Shown: positions 1 to 7,367 of the stretch, piece by piece
Layout of the letters: each line of letters begins with the position of its first letter
Numbering within the stretch: the stretch's first letter is position 1
From: Deltaproteobacteria bacterium
GTDB taxonomy: Bacteria > Desulfobacterota > Desulfomonilia > UBA1062
Direction: 5' to 3'
NCBI GenBank assembly: GCA_016934135.1
Contig: JAFGTK010000007.1
Location: 1-21,923 of the forward strand
Length of the DNA: 21,923 nucleotides
The notes under the pieces: generated by a model
Database searches by the model: none
Told to the model about the DNA's origin: nothing
What the model saw: only the letters and a program-made list of their open reading frames with translations
Translations under genes and position numbers: made by a program

Positions 1-381
1 AAAAATGCAAGTGCAGAGATAATCAGCCGGGTCGTATCTGACGGAGGCACGGTCATTTCCAGACAGATGATATCCGGCGAGGTACCCGGAACAATTGGAC
101 ACATGGAATGCAGCGGGCTTTTGTTAAATGAACATGGTGTTATTCATTCAATACCTGAACTAAAAGGAACGCACCCGGATATCAATCTCTCGCATGAAGC
201 AGCAGTTGGCAAGATATCGGCCGAAGAACTCAGTTATATAATGACACGGGGTCTTACTGAAGAACAGGCACGTTCTCTTATCATAAGAGGCTTCCTCGAT
301 ATAAAGATAGAAGGACTGCCTGAGAAGGTTCAGGAGCTCATGGATGATGTTATTGAACGGTCAATTGAGGGCTCGATTTAA
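1..381 (+). CDS. SufB/SufD-family Fe-S cluster assembly protein, C-terminal fragment (cut by left edge)
   Basis: The frame is open from base 1, so this is the last 126 residues of a longer protein; the Met at base 67 is internal. SufB/SufD proteins form the scaffold that, with the ATPase SufC, builds Fe-S clusters in the cytoplasm. The family is recognised from the end of the beta-helix (ISRQMISGEVPGTIGHMECS) followed by the C-terminal helical part. There LSHEAAVGKISAEEL aligns with the conserved SHGAT/EHEAT segment of E. coli SufD and SufB; its His corresponds to the SufD interface histidine (His360). A typical RGLTEEQARSLIIRGF follows. The position matching the SufB acceptor cysteine region reads PELKG without Cys, closer to SufD or to the single SufBD type of archaea and anaerobes. 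SufB and SufD cannot be separated from this piece alone. The gene ends 338 bases before the convergent argJ. Confidence 0.88.
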   Translation, partial: KNASAEIISRVVSDGGTVISRQMISGEVPGTIGHMECSGLLLNEHGVIHSIPELKGTHPDINLSHEAAVGKISAEELSYIMTRGLTEEQARSLIIRGFLDIKIEGLPEKVQELMDDVIERSIEGSI

Positions 382-719
382 GCAATATATAACTTATTGT
401 AATTACTTAATATAAATTCTCCACCATTTGCGCTGTATTGCATTTCATGGCCGGGGTGAAGGGTTTTATATACCTTGAATCAGTACAGGACGTGTATAGT
501 ATCAATATTTCTGAATTATTGGAGCAGGGTGTTCATCTTTGGTAATCCGTACATGCTCCTTATCGATTATTCAACTTTTCAACAGAAAACAGTACCTGGT
601 GGAAAACCCACAGGCAAGTTTTGAAAACAAATTATGTGAGGTAATAGAGGGGTCAATATTGAGCATATCAATTATTTAACATAACATATATTATCGGCCA
701 ATTTATTATTACCGTGTTT
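382..719. other. Gene-free intergenic region between convergent genes
   Basis: These 338 bases separate the SufB/D gene (+) from argJ (-), two genes that converge. The stretch is AT-rich and I see no recognisable gene or RNA family in it. A 32-codon ATG frame at 447-545 has no Shine-Dalgarno and no family resemblance. Hairpins at about 521-559 (arms GGAGCA/TGCTCC) and 595-614 are the only structure noted. It probably serves as the end region of both transcripts. Confidence 0.6.
595..622 (+). terminator. Weak hairpin with short T tract, possible terminator
   Basis: CCTG-g-TGG (595-602) pairs with CCACAGG (608-614) around a 5-base A-rich loop with one bulged G. CAAG and only four T's follow (619-622). 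It lies about 210 bases after the SufB/D stop. The T tract is short and offset, so this is only a candidate, and it could act on either strand. Confidence 0.25.
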
Positions 720-1868
720 CTAGGTACGGTATGCTGAATTTATCTCGACATATTTATAGGACAGATCAGTGGTAAAAGCCTTGAATCTTCCTGAACCATT
801 ACCCAGGGATATTGTAATGGATATCTCTTTATTCTTTAAAATATCGTTCAATGTATTTTCATCGAATCCATCAGCCTCAACCCCGTATCTCACAACCGCA
901 TATCCATTAATAGTGATCTCTATTTCTTCGGGTTGAATATGAACGGAACTGTATCCGGCAGCTGCAATTATTCTACCCCAGTTTGGATCGCACCCGAACA
1001 ATGCTGTTTTGACCAGCAGAGAATTGGCAACACTCATGGCCGCTGTTTTGGCGTCCGAATCATTGATGGTACCGGTTACCAATATTTCGACCACCTTCGT
1101 AGCACCTTCACCATCCCGTACAATCATCATCGCAAGCTCTTGAATTACATCATGTATTTCTATTTCTACCGTGGAGACATCTTCCTGTACATAACCTGAT
1201 GCAAGGGCGATCAAGGTATCGTTAGTCGAAGTATCACCATCAATACTTATTGCATTGAATGTATCGATAACACTTTTTCTTATTATATTATCAAGCACTT
1301 GTGGGTCTATGACTGCATCGGTCAACACAACAGCCAGAGTGGTTGCCATATTGGGGGCAATCATACCGGCACCCTTTGCAAATCCCAGCACTTTAGCATT
1401 GCCTGCCTGCCTGAACGAAATCTTCGGATAGGTATCCGTTGTCATGATGGACCTGGAAAATGCATGTATGTCATCACCCAGCCCTTTTTTAAGCTCTTCT
1501 ACCTTACTAAGCATCCGCTCTACAGGAAGTCCTATTCCGATCACACCCGTGGACAGAGGAATAACCTCGTTATGCCCTACCCCAAGCCTGTCTGCAACAG
1601 CAGCTGTTACTGCACGGGCATCTTCAATACCCTTAGTACCTGTGCAGGCATTTGCATTGCCGGAATTCACGACAATACAACGGGATCTCCCGGTTTTCAC
1701 CAGATCCATACCTATGAGTACAGGTGCAGCCTTGATCTGATTTGCAGTAAATACACCGGCAACACTGGCATCCTTGTCACAATAGATCAGCCCCATATCA
1801 AGGCCTTTATGTTCAGGTGATTTTATACCCGCATTTACCGCTGAGAACAAAAAACCTGCCGGAATCAT
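720..1868 (-). CDS. argJ: ArgJ, glutamate N-acetyltransferase / ornithine acetyltransferase
   Basis: ArgJ moves the acetyl group from N-acetylornithine to glutamate, closing the cyclic arginine pathway in the cytoplasm; bifunctional members also use acetyl-CoA. The 382-residue length is usual. The precursor self-cleaves at MATT (residues 174-177), which exposes Thr176 as nucleophile. STGVIG (106-111) supplies the oxyanion hole, and FGCDPNWGRI near the C-terminus is typical. The start at 1868 is chosen because its ATG overlaps the secA stop as ATGA and GGAAGGA lies 4 bases upstream. A GTG six codons earlier (1886) has no ribosome site. The overlap implies translational coupling to secA. Sequence alone does not tell mono- from bifunctional enzyme, but the ArgA-type gene at 6828-7286 in the same run could supply N-acetylglutamate. 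Confidence 0.97.
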   Translation of the reverse strand: MIPAGFLFSAVNAGIKSPEHKGLDMGLIYCDKDASVAGVFTANQIKAAPVLIGMDLVKTGRSRCIVVNSGNANACTGTKGIEDARAVTAAVADRLGVGHNEVIPLSTGVIGIGLPVERMLSKVEELKKGLGDDIHAFSRSIMTTDTYPKISFRQAGNAKVLGFAKGAGMIAPNMATTLAVVLTDAVIDPQVLDNIIRKSVIDTFNAISIDGDTSTNDTLIALASGYVQEDVSTVEIEIHDVIQELAMMIVRDGEGATKVVEILVTGTINDSDAKTAAMSVANSLLVKTALFGCDPNWGRIIAAAGYSSVHIQPEEIEITINGYAVVRYGVEADGFDENTLNDILKNKEISITISLGNGSGRFKAFTTDLSYKYVEINSAYRT

Positions 1869-4498
1869 TCCGTCCTTCCGCAACACTGTTTGTATTTTTT
1901 GCCGGAACCGCAGGGACAGGGATCATTTCTTCCAACTTTCTTTCCCGTACGCCTGACTGTGGAGGGTTTTTCCGTTGACGGGCCCCGTCCGAGCTGCATC
2001 CTTTGTTTGCGCTCCCGGTGAGATATACGCTCAACATCCTCCTGTTTTTGAATCTGGATCTTGAACAGTCTCTCCAGAGAGAGTTCTCGTATCCTGGAGA
2101 GCGTATTCACAAACAGATCGAATCCCTCCCGCTGGTATTCCCTCAGAGGATTCTTCTGGCCGTACCCTCTAAGGCTTATGCCGTCTTTCAGGTGGTCCAT
2201 GGATAGAAGGTGGTCTTTCCAGAGGGTGTCCAGGGTAAGCAGAAGTATTTGCCGCTCGACCATCCTCATGATGTTCGGTGTGAATTCCTGTTCTCTTTCA
2301 TTGTATTGATCGATAATCTCCTGACGTACCGCATCGTATACCAGCTCAGATGCCTGTCCCTTTTCAGGCGTGTACTGAAGCTGAATATCAAAGGTGTTCT
2401 TAACCCAGAGATTCAGACCGTCCATATCCCATTCGGTCTGCGGAGCCTTTTTCGGAACATAAGCGTCAATCACCTCGTCGAGAAGTTCATCGATGATTTC
2501 TTCGATATAGTGTCTCAGGTTTTCTTCAGAGAGGATCTTGCGCCTTTGCGTATAAATGACCTCTCTCTGCTTGTTCATGACATCGTCGTATTCAAGAAGG
2601 TGTTTGCGTATCTCGAAATTCCGTCCCTCAACCTTTTTCTGCGCCCCTTCAATGCTCCGTGAGATAAGCTTGTGTTCAATGGGCTCATCCTCACCCACAC
2701 CGAGCCTGTCCATGATTGCAGATATCCGCTCTGAACCGAAAATGCGCAGTAGATCATCTTCCAGACTCAGGAAAAATCGTGATTCTCCGGGATCACCCTG
2801 TCTTCCGGAACGGCCTCTGAGCTGGTTGTCGATACGCCTGCTTTCATGCCTTTCCGTTCCCAGGATAAAAAGCCCGCCTGCAGAGATTACATCGTTATGT
2901 TCCTTGACACACTGCTCTTTGAATTTATCGATCCTTTCTTTGTATTTATCTTCGTCGCCGCTTGCAAACTGCCTTGCAAGAAACTCGGGATTACCGCCGA
3001 GCATGATATCCGTTCCTCTGCCTGCCATATTCGTTGCAATGGTGACTGCAGCCTTTCTCCCGGCCTGCGCAACAATCTCTGCTTCCCGCTCATGATGTTT
3101 TGCATTCAGGACATTATGCTGAAGTCCTTTTCTCTTAAGCAGCTTCGATACCTTTTCGGAATTCTCTATGGAACTCGTTCCTACCAGGACCGGCTGCCCC
3201 TTTTCATAGCAACTTATAATCTGCTTGACTACGGCACGATACTTCTCGGTCTCTGTCTTATAGATTACATCGGAGTTGTCTTTGCGTATCATGGGCATAT
3301 TCGTAGGCATCACCATTACATCCAACCCGTAAATGTTCTTGAACTCGAGCGCCTCTGTCTCGGCAGTACCGGTCATGCCCGCAAGCTTTTCATACATCCT
3401 GAAGTAGTTCTGGAAGGTAATGGAGGCCAGTGTCTGGTTCTCGTTTGCTACCTTGACCCCTTCCTTTGCTTCTAAAGCCTGGTGGAGTCCTTCAGAATAT
3501 CTTCTTCCCGGCATTAATCTGCCGGTGAATTCATCTACTATAACGACCTCTCCCTCATTGACCACATAATCCTTGTCTCTGGTAAAAAGCACATGGGCAC
3601 GCAGAGCCTGGTTGAGATGATGCACGGTTTCAAATTCTGACGGCTCGTAAAGGTTTGATTTTGAAAGTATCTGTTGTAATACCTCGATTCCTTCCTCGGA
3701 ATATACCACGGTATTTGCCTTTTCATCTTTTGAATACAGTGTTTCTGCATCCTTGTGCCTCAACAATGTCAATATTGCATTATTGGCATCATAATACTTT
3801 GAGGTGGATTCTTCGGCTGGGCCGGAGATGATCAGCGGTGTCCGTGCCTCATCGATCAAGATGGAGTCTACCTCATCGACTATGGCATAGTAGAAATCTC
3901 TTTGCACATAGTCTTCAAAGGTAAACTTCATATTGTCTCTTAGGTAATCAAACCCGAATTCGTTGTTCGTCCCATAGGTTATGTCTGCACGGTAATTGGC
4001 TTTTCGCTGCGTATCATCGAGGCCATGGACAACCACGCCCACATCGAGCCCGAGAAATTTATAGATGTTCCCCATCCATTCTGAGTCGCGTCTGGCAAGA
4101 TAATCATTGACCGTAACAACATGTACGCCTTTTCCTGTAAGTGCGTTCAAATATACCGGCATGGTTGCAACCAACGTCTTTCCTTCGCCGGTCTTCATTT
4201 CCGTGATCTTACCCTGGTGGAGGATGATCCCGCCAAGCAGCTGAACGTCAAACGGCCTCATTCCCAGGGTTCTTTTTGACACCTCTCTTACTGTCGCAAA
4301 AGCCTCGGGAAGGATGTCATCCAGGCTTGCACCTGATTCGAGCTTCTCTTTAAAATAAGGAGTCATTGCCTTAAGAGCTGCATCATCCTTGGCTTCGATC
4401 TCCTTCTCAAGTGAATTTATCTTTTCTACCAGTGGATTCAACCGCTTAAGTTCACGGTCGTTTTTACTGCCTACTATCTTAAGAAGCCAATTATACAT
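1865..4498 (-). CDS. secA: SecA, preprotein translocase ATPase
   Basis: SecA is the ATP-driven motor that pushes unfolded secretory proteins through SecYEG. The 877 residues carry Walker A GEGKT (104-108), the Walker B/DEAD-like DEVD (208-211) followed by SILIDEARTPLIISG, the second nucleotide-binding fold with NMAGRGTDI, and QLRGRSGRQGDPG. A C-terminal zinc site CxCx8CC (Cys861, 863, 872, 873) normally contacts SecB or phospholipid. The start is set at ATG 4498 because MYNWLLKIVGSKNDRELKRL aligns with the usual SecA N-terminus; AAAGGA lies 12 bases upstream. A TTG four codons earlier sits directly on that site. The M23 peptidase gene is 61 bases upstream and argJ overlaps downstream. No obvious secM-like leader gene or convincing separate promoter was seen in the 61-base gap. 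Confidence 0.98.
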   Translation of the reverse strand: MYNWLLKIVGSKNDRELKRLNPLVEKINSLEKEIEAKDDAALKAMTPYFKEKLESGASLDDILPEAFATVREVSKRTLGMRPFDVQLLGGIILHQGKITEMKTGEGKTLVATMPVYLNALTGKGVHVVTVNDYLARRDSEWMGNIYKFLGLDVGVVVHGLDDTQRKANYRADITYGTNNEFGFDYLRDNMKFTFEDYVQRDFYYAIVDEVDSILIDEARTPLIISGPAEESTSKYYDANNAILTLLRHKDAETLYSKDEKANTVVYSEEGIEVLQQILSKSNLYEPSEFETVHHLNQALRAHVLFTRDKDYVVNEGEVVIVDEFTGRLMPGRRYSEGLHQALEAKEGVKVANENQTLASITFQNYFRMYEKLAGMTGTAETEALEFKNIYGLDVMVMPTNMPMIRKDNSDVIYKTETEKYRAVVKQIISCYEKGQPVLVGTSSIENSEKVSKLLKRKGLQHNVLNAKHHEREAEIVAQAGRKAAVTIATNMAGRGTDIMLGGNPEFLARQFASGDEDKYKERIDKFKEQCVKEHNDVISAGGLFILGTERHESRRIDNQLRGRSGRQGDPGESRFFLSLEDDLLRIFGSERISAIMDRLGVGEDEPIEHKLISRSIEGAQKKVEGRNFEIRKHLLEYDDVMNKQREVIYTQRRKILSEENLRHYIEEIIDELLDEVIDAYVPKKAPQTEWDMDGLNLWVKNTFDIQLQYTPEKGQASELVYDAVRQEIIDQYNEREQEFTPNIMRMVERQILLLTLDTLWKDHLLSMDHLKDGISLRGYGQKNPLREYQREGFDLFVNTLSRIRELSLERLFKIQIQKQEDVERISHRERKQRMQLGRGPSTEKPSTVRRTGKKVGRNDPCPCGSGKKYKQCCGRTE

Positions 4499-4559
4499 AT
4501 AGGTATCCAATCCTTTGTTAATCTGGAAATATCCATTGTAAAATAGAATATCAAAAAGA

Positions 4560-5468
4560 CTATTTCAACATGTATCTTTGAGGGTTGACATGGATCCCGT
4601 TTATGAGAACCTCATAATGGACATGTGAACCTGTCGATCGCCCAGTGTTGCCGAGATAAGCGATCTTTTCACCTTTCTGAACACGTTTACCTACTTCTAT
4701 CTTATTGGAATCCATAAGGTGAGCATATCTTGTTACAATCCCATAACCATGGTTGATAACAAGAAAGTTACCGTAAGCACCATTATTGCAATAGGATGTA
4801 ATAACCCCGTCAGCCGGAGCATATATCGGAGTCCCCTTTCTTGATGCAATATCAATACCCTTATGGAACTCTCTTTTCCCGGTAAACGGCGATTCGCGCC
4901 ATCCAAAACCGGATGTTATCCATCCGCGGGTCGGCCATGTAGAAGGGGTATGAGCCATAAGAGACCGCTGTCTTTCAATCTGTGCAAGAAGTTCTGTTGA
5001 AACCTCTTTTTCAATGCTTATATCATCACCAAGCTGTTTAATATGAGAATGGAGTTTTCTGGTCAGAATCTTCTCTGTGAGCACATCGGTACTTTTCCCG
5101 GAAGCAATGGAATCAGCTCCCCCTCCCCCTACTCCGATAATCTCTTCAGCTGTGTTGAGATCAACCTTCGCAATGCCTGACAGATGCCTGTTAAAGCCTC
5201 TAAGCACCATCATTTCTTCATCAAGAGAGGCAACCTTTTCGGAGAGTATTTCGATCTGCCTGCTCTGATCCTCGTTTCTTTCTTTAATCAATGCAATACG
5301 GGACAGATCTGTGCGGAGGTTGTACAGCTTATAGCCTGCAAACCCTGAGAAACCTGAAAGCCCGAAAATAATGAGAGATACAAGAATGACACTCAAAGCT
5401 GATATCTTGAATTTTCTGATCCCCTCATTCTCCTTGGAGACCACGAGTATTGTCCAGTGTAATTTCAT
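4560..5468 (-). CDS. Membrane-anchored M23-family peptidoglycan endopeptidase
   Basis: This is a predicted cell-wall hydrolase or scaffold of 302 residues. A short cytoplasmic N-terminus with basic residues (KFK) is followed by one transmembrane segment (about 24-46), a predicted coiled coil (about 50-90), a Gly-rich linker (GVGGGG, 112-117), a second helical stretch and a C-terminal LytM/M23 domain (about 185-302). Zinc ligands are visible: His202 and Asp206 in FHKGIDIA, and His284 of HVH (282-284), so the enzyme is likely active. The start has AAGGG about six bases upstream, and the gene lies 10 bases after pmbA. Its layout resembles other LytM proteins with one TM segment and a coiled coil. 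M23 enzymes usually cut peptide cross-links; the exact bond is not readable. No relationship to SecA beyond gene neighbourhood is implied. Confidence 0.93.
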   Translation of the reverse strand: MKLHWTILVVSKENEGIRKFKISALSVILVSLIIFGLSGFSGFAGYKLYNLRTDLSRIALIKERNEDQSRQIEILSEKVASLDEEMMVLRGFNRHLSGIAKVDLNTAEEIIGVGGGGADSIASGKSTDVLTEKILTRKLHSHIKQLGDDISIEKEVSTELLAQIERQRSLMAHTPSTWPTRGWITSGFGWRESPFTGKREFHKGIDIASRKGTPIYAPADGVITSYCNNGAYGNFLVINHGYGIVTRYAHLMDSNKIEVGKRVQKGEKIAYLGNTGRSTGSHVHYEVLINGIHVNPQRYMLK

Positions 5469-5478
5469 ATATGCCCTT

Positions 5479-6804
5479 TTATTGAGAACTTATGTCCATC
5501 TCTTCTATAAGAACAGAAGGACACAGTACATGTCCGAATTCCCTGACATCATTTCCCACAGCGCCTACACGAGAAAACATCTCATAAATATTTCCAGACA
5601 ATGCCGCCTCGCGAACAGGATACAAGACAGAGTTGTCGTTGAGAAGTAACCCATTTACCCCTACGGAAAATTCTCCTGTTATCGGATTTGCAGTATGCAT
5701 ACCCATTATATCGGTAATTTTTAGTAACTGCTTTAACCCTCTCATTTTTTGCGTTAAATCTTCTTTTCCCGGCTCCATGCATATATGCCGAAATCCCAAT
5801 GCCGGCACCGATCTATATCCGCTTCTAACTGAATTCCCGGTAGATCGCTTCCCGGCAACTCTTCCCCAGTAATTATCATATAAAAAAGCAAGAACAGTGC
5901 CATCTTCAACCAGAACAGTCTTTCGAGAAGGGCACCCTTCCCCGTCATATGGACATGCACCGGCAGAACGTTTATCAAGAGGATTATCTGTCAGGGTAAT
6001 CGTGCTCGAAAAACAGGTTTTTCCCATCTTGTCCTGCAGATAGGATTTCCCTTTGAGAACATTCTCGCCCACAAAGGCGTCCGAGATAAAATCCAGCATC
6101 TGTGCAGTAGTGGTGTTATCAAAAACAACAGGAATCTTCATAGTCCTGATCTTCTTGGCAAAAAGCATATCTGTAGCATTCTTTACTGCATCTGCACCGA
6201 TCTTTTCGATGTCGATGTCGGCCATACAATGCCCTAGATCAAATTCGTAGCCCGACTGTGTGTCATCCGAATCTTTTACCATAACCATTATGGATGCAGA
6301 GACAAAGGTTGAATCCGAGGAGATGTCTATGCCATGAGAATTCACGATATGGGTGCTTGCTATAGACCGGGAGAATGATGCCTTACGGACCTGTTTAACC
6401 CGTGAATCAGCATCCCTTGCGGTTTTCTCAAGAGATATGGCCTGTGAAATACAATCATCTACACTCAAATTGGCTACTGAATGATCAACGAGATCCATGC
6501 CAATGTATGTGTCAAAATATGGAGGAATATGGTTATGCTCATCCTTGAACTGATACCGCGCAGAGCTTATTGCCGCATCGATTAGTTCTTCACTTGCATC
6601 AGGACCGTAGGCAAAACCGAGCGATCCCTCATTAAGTATTCTGATACTTATCCCTGATTCATTTGATCTGTTTAGAAAGCCGGTTGAGCATTCTTTTGAT
6701 TCCGCACGTATAGTATCGGTTGCACTGCCGTACACCTCGAAATCCCTGATGGCCTTTGCTTTCAGGAGATCTACGGCCTTTGCTATTTTATCCCCCAGCC
6801 CCAT
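5479..6804 (-). CDS. pmbA: PmbA/TldE-family protein (TldD partner subunit)
   Basis: This 441-residue protein belongs to the TldD/PmbA (peptidase U62) family. In E. coli TldD and TldE (PmbA) form a heterodimeric protease that degrades unfolded peptides and processes microcin B17 and CcdA; TldD carries the zinc HExxH. Here no HExxH is present, which places it on the TldE/PmbA side. Typical parts are FLNRSNESGISIRI and GSLGFAYG near the N-terminus, and GEFSVGVNGLLL with the closing VGNDVREFG segment. A TldD gene is not seen next door, so the partner would have to be elsewhere. The start at 6804 has AAGGG about nine bases upstream. It is 23 bases from the upstream argA-type gene and 10 bases from the M23 gene, consistent with one transcript. 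Confidence 0.93.
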   Translation of the reverse strand: MGLGDKIAKAVDLLKAKAIRDFEVYGSATDTIRAESKECSTGFLNRSNESGISIRILNEGSLGFAYGPDASEELIDAAISSARYQFKDEHNHIPPYFDTYIGMDLVDHSVANLSVDDCISQAISLEKTARDADSRVKQVRKASFSRSIASTHIVNSHGIDISSDSTFVSASIMVMVKDSDDTQSGYEFDLGHCMADIDIEKIGADAVKNATDMLFAKKIRTMKIPVVFDNTTTAQMLDFISDAFVGENVLKGKSYLQDKMGKTCFSSTITLTDNPLDKRSAGACPYDGEGCPSRKTVLVEDGTVLAFLYDNYWGRVAGKRSTGNSVRSGYRSVPALGFRHICMEPGKEDLTQKMRGLKQLLKITDIMGMHTANPITGEFSVGVNGLLLNDNSVLYPVREAALSGNIYEMFSRVGAVGNDVREFGHVLCPSVLIEEMDISSQ

Positions 6805-6827
6805 AATGTCAAACCCTTATAATTTAA

Positions 6828-7286
6828 TTATAATTGGTACGTAAGCGCAGTTTCCCTGCAGTCGGGAAAATACTGGCAATGAATGCAGTCTGCCCAAATC
6901 TTATTGGGAAGTGTTGATTTATCGACCTGAGAAAAACCAAGTCTATTAAAAAAATCAGGAACATAAGTAAGCGTAAACAATTGCTTCAAGCCAAGTTGTG
7001 CTGCCTCATCGATACAGGCCTGCACCAGGCTTCTTCCTATGCCTTTGCCGTGATTATCTTTTCTAACTGCCAGGGTTCGTATCTCTGCAATATCAACCCA
7101 TGATACCTGCAGGGCACAACAGCCGAGTATGTGTGCCGGATCCTTATCATCACTCATTATCCAGAAATCACGAACAGAGGTATAAAGAGACAGGAGAGAT
7201 TTTGGCAAGATCAATCCTTCATTCACAAAAGGATCTATCAGTTTTTTTATATCAGGCACTTCATTAACCAATACTTTTCGTATCAT
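6828..7286 (-). CDS. argA: GNAT N-acetyltransferase, short N-acetylglutamate synthase type (ArgA-like)
   Basis: A 152-residue single-domain GNAT enzyme. The acetyl-CoA loop is visible as HGKGIGRSLV, preceded by the EIRTLAV strand; TYVPDFFNRLGF and PNKIWADCIHC are hallmarks I associate with the stand-alone short ArgA enzymes of Deltaproteobacteria. The reaction is glutamate + acetyl-CoA to N-acetylglutamate, the first committed step of arginine synthesis. The C-terminal Cys cluster (CIHCQYFPDC) may bind metal or respond to redox state. It lacks the amino-acid-kinase domain of classical ArgA, so arginine feedback would have to act differently. The start MIRKVLV (7286) follows family alignment; an in-frame ATG at 7316 would add ten residues, and neither has a strong ribosome site. 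The argJ gene in the same run supports the arginine assignment. Confidence 0.85.
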   Translation of the reverse strand: MIRKVLVNEVPDIKKLIDPFVNEGLILPKSLLSLYTSVRDFWIMSDDKDPAHILGCCALQVSWVDIAEIRTLAVRKDNHGKGIGRSLVQACIDEAAQLGLKQLFTLTYVPDFFNRLGFSQVDKSTLPNKIWADCIHCQYFPDCRETALTYQL

Positions 7287-7367
7287 TGTATATAGTCCAA
7301 TAAGATTTGTATACATACATCACTGGCAGCATAAAAAGTCAAACCTAAAAAACCCCACTTCCGGACT

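Noticed and set aside
447..545. 32-codon ATG frame in the 382-719 gap
   Set aside because: No Shine-Dalgarno, no family likeness, and too short to trust.
1299..1820. 173-codon open frame on the + strand
   Set aside because: It is antisense to argJ with a Cys/His-rich composition typical of shadow frames; argJ motifs are intact on the other strand.
2846..3475. 209-codon open frame on the + strand
   Set aside because: It lies antisense inside secA, whose reading frame and motifs are certain. It has no ribosome site or family likeness and is a shadow frame.
7340..7367. TCCGGA palindrome followed by GGGG and six T's on the minus strand after recN as a terminator
   Set aside because: The palindrome leaves no loop and the G run has no matching C run before it, so no stable stem precedes the T tract.
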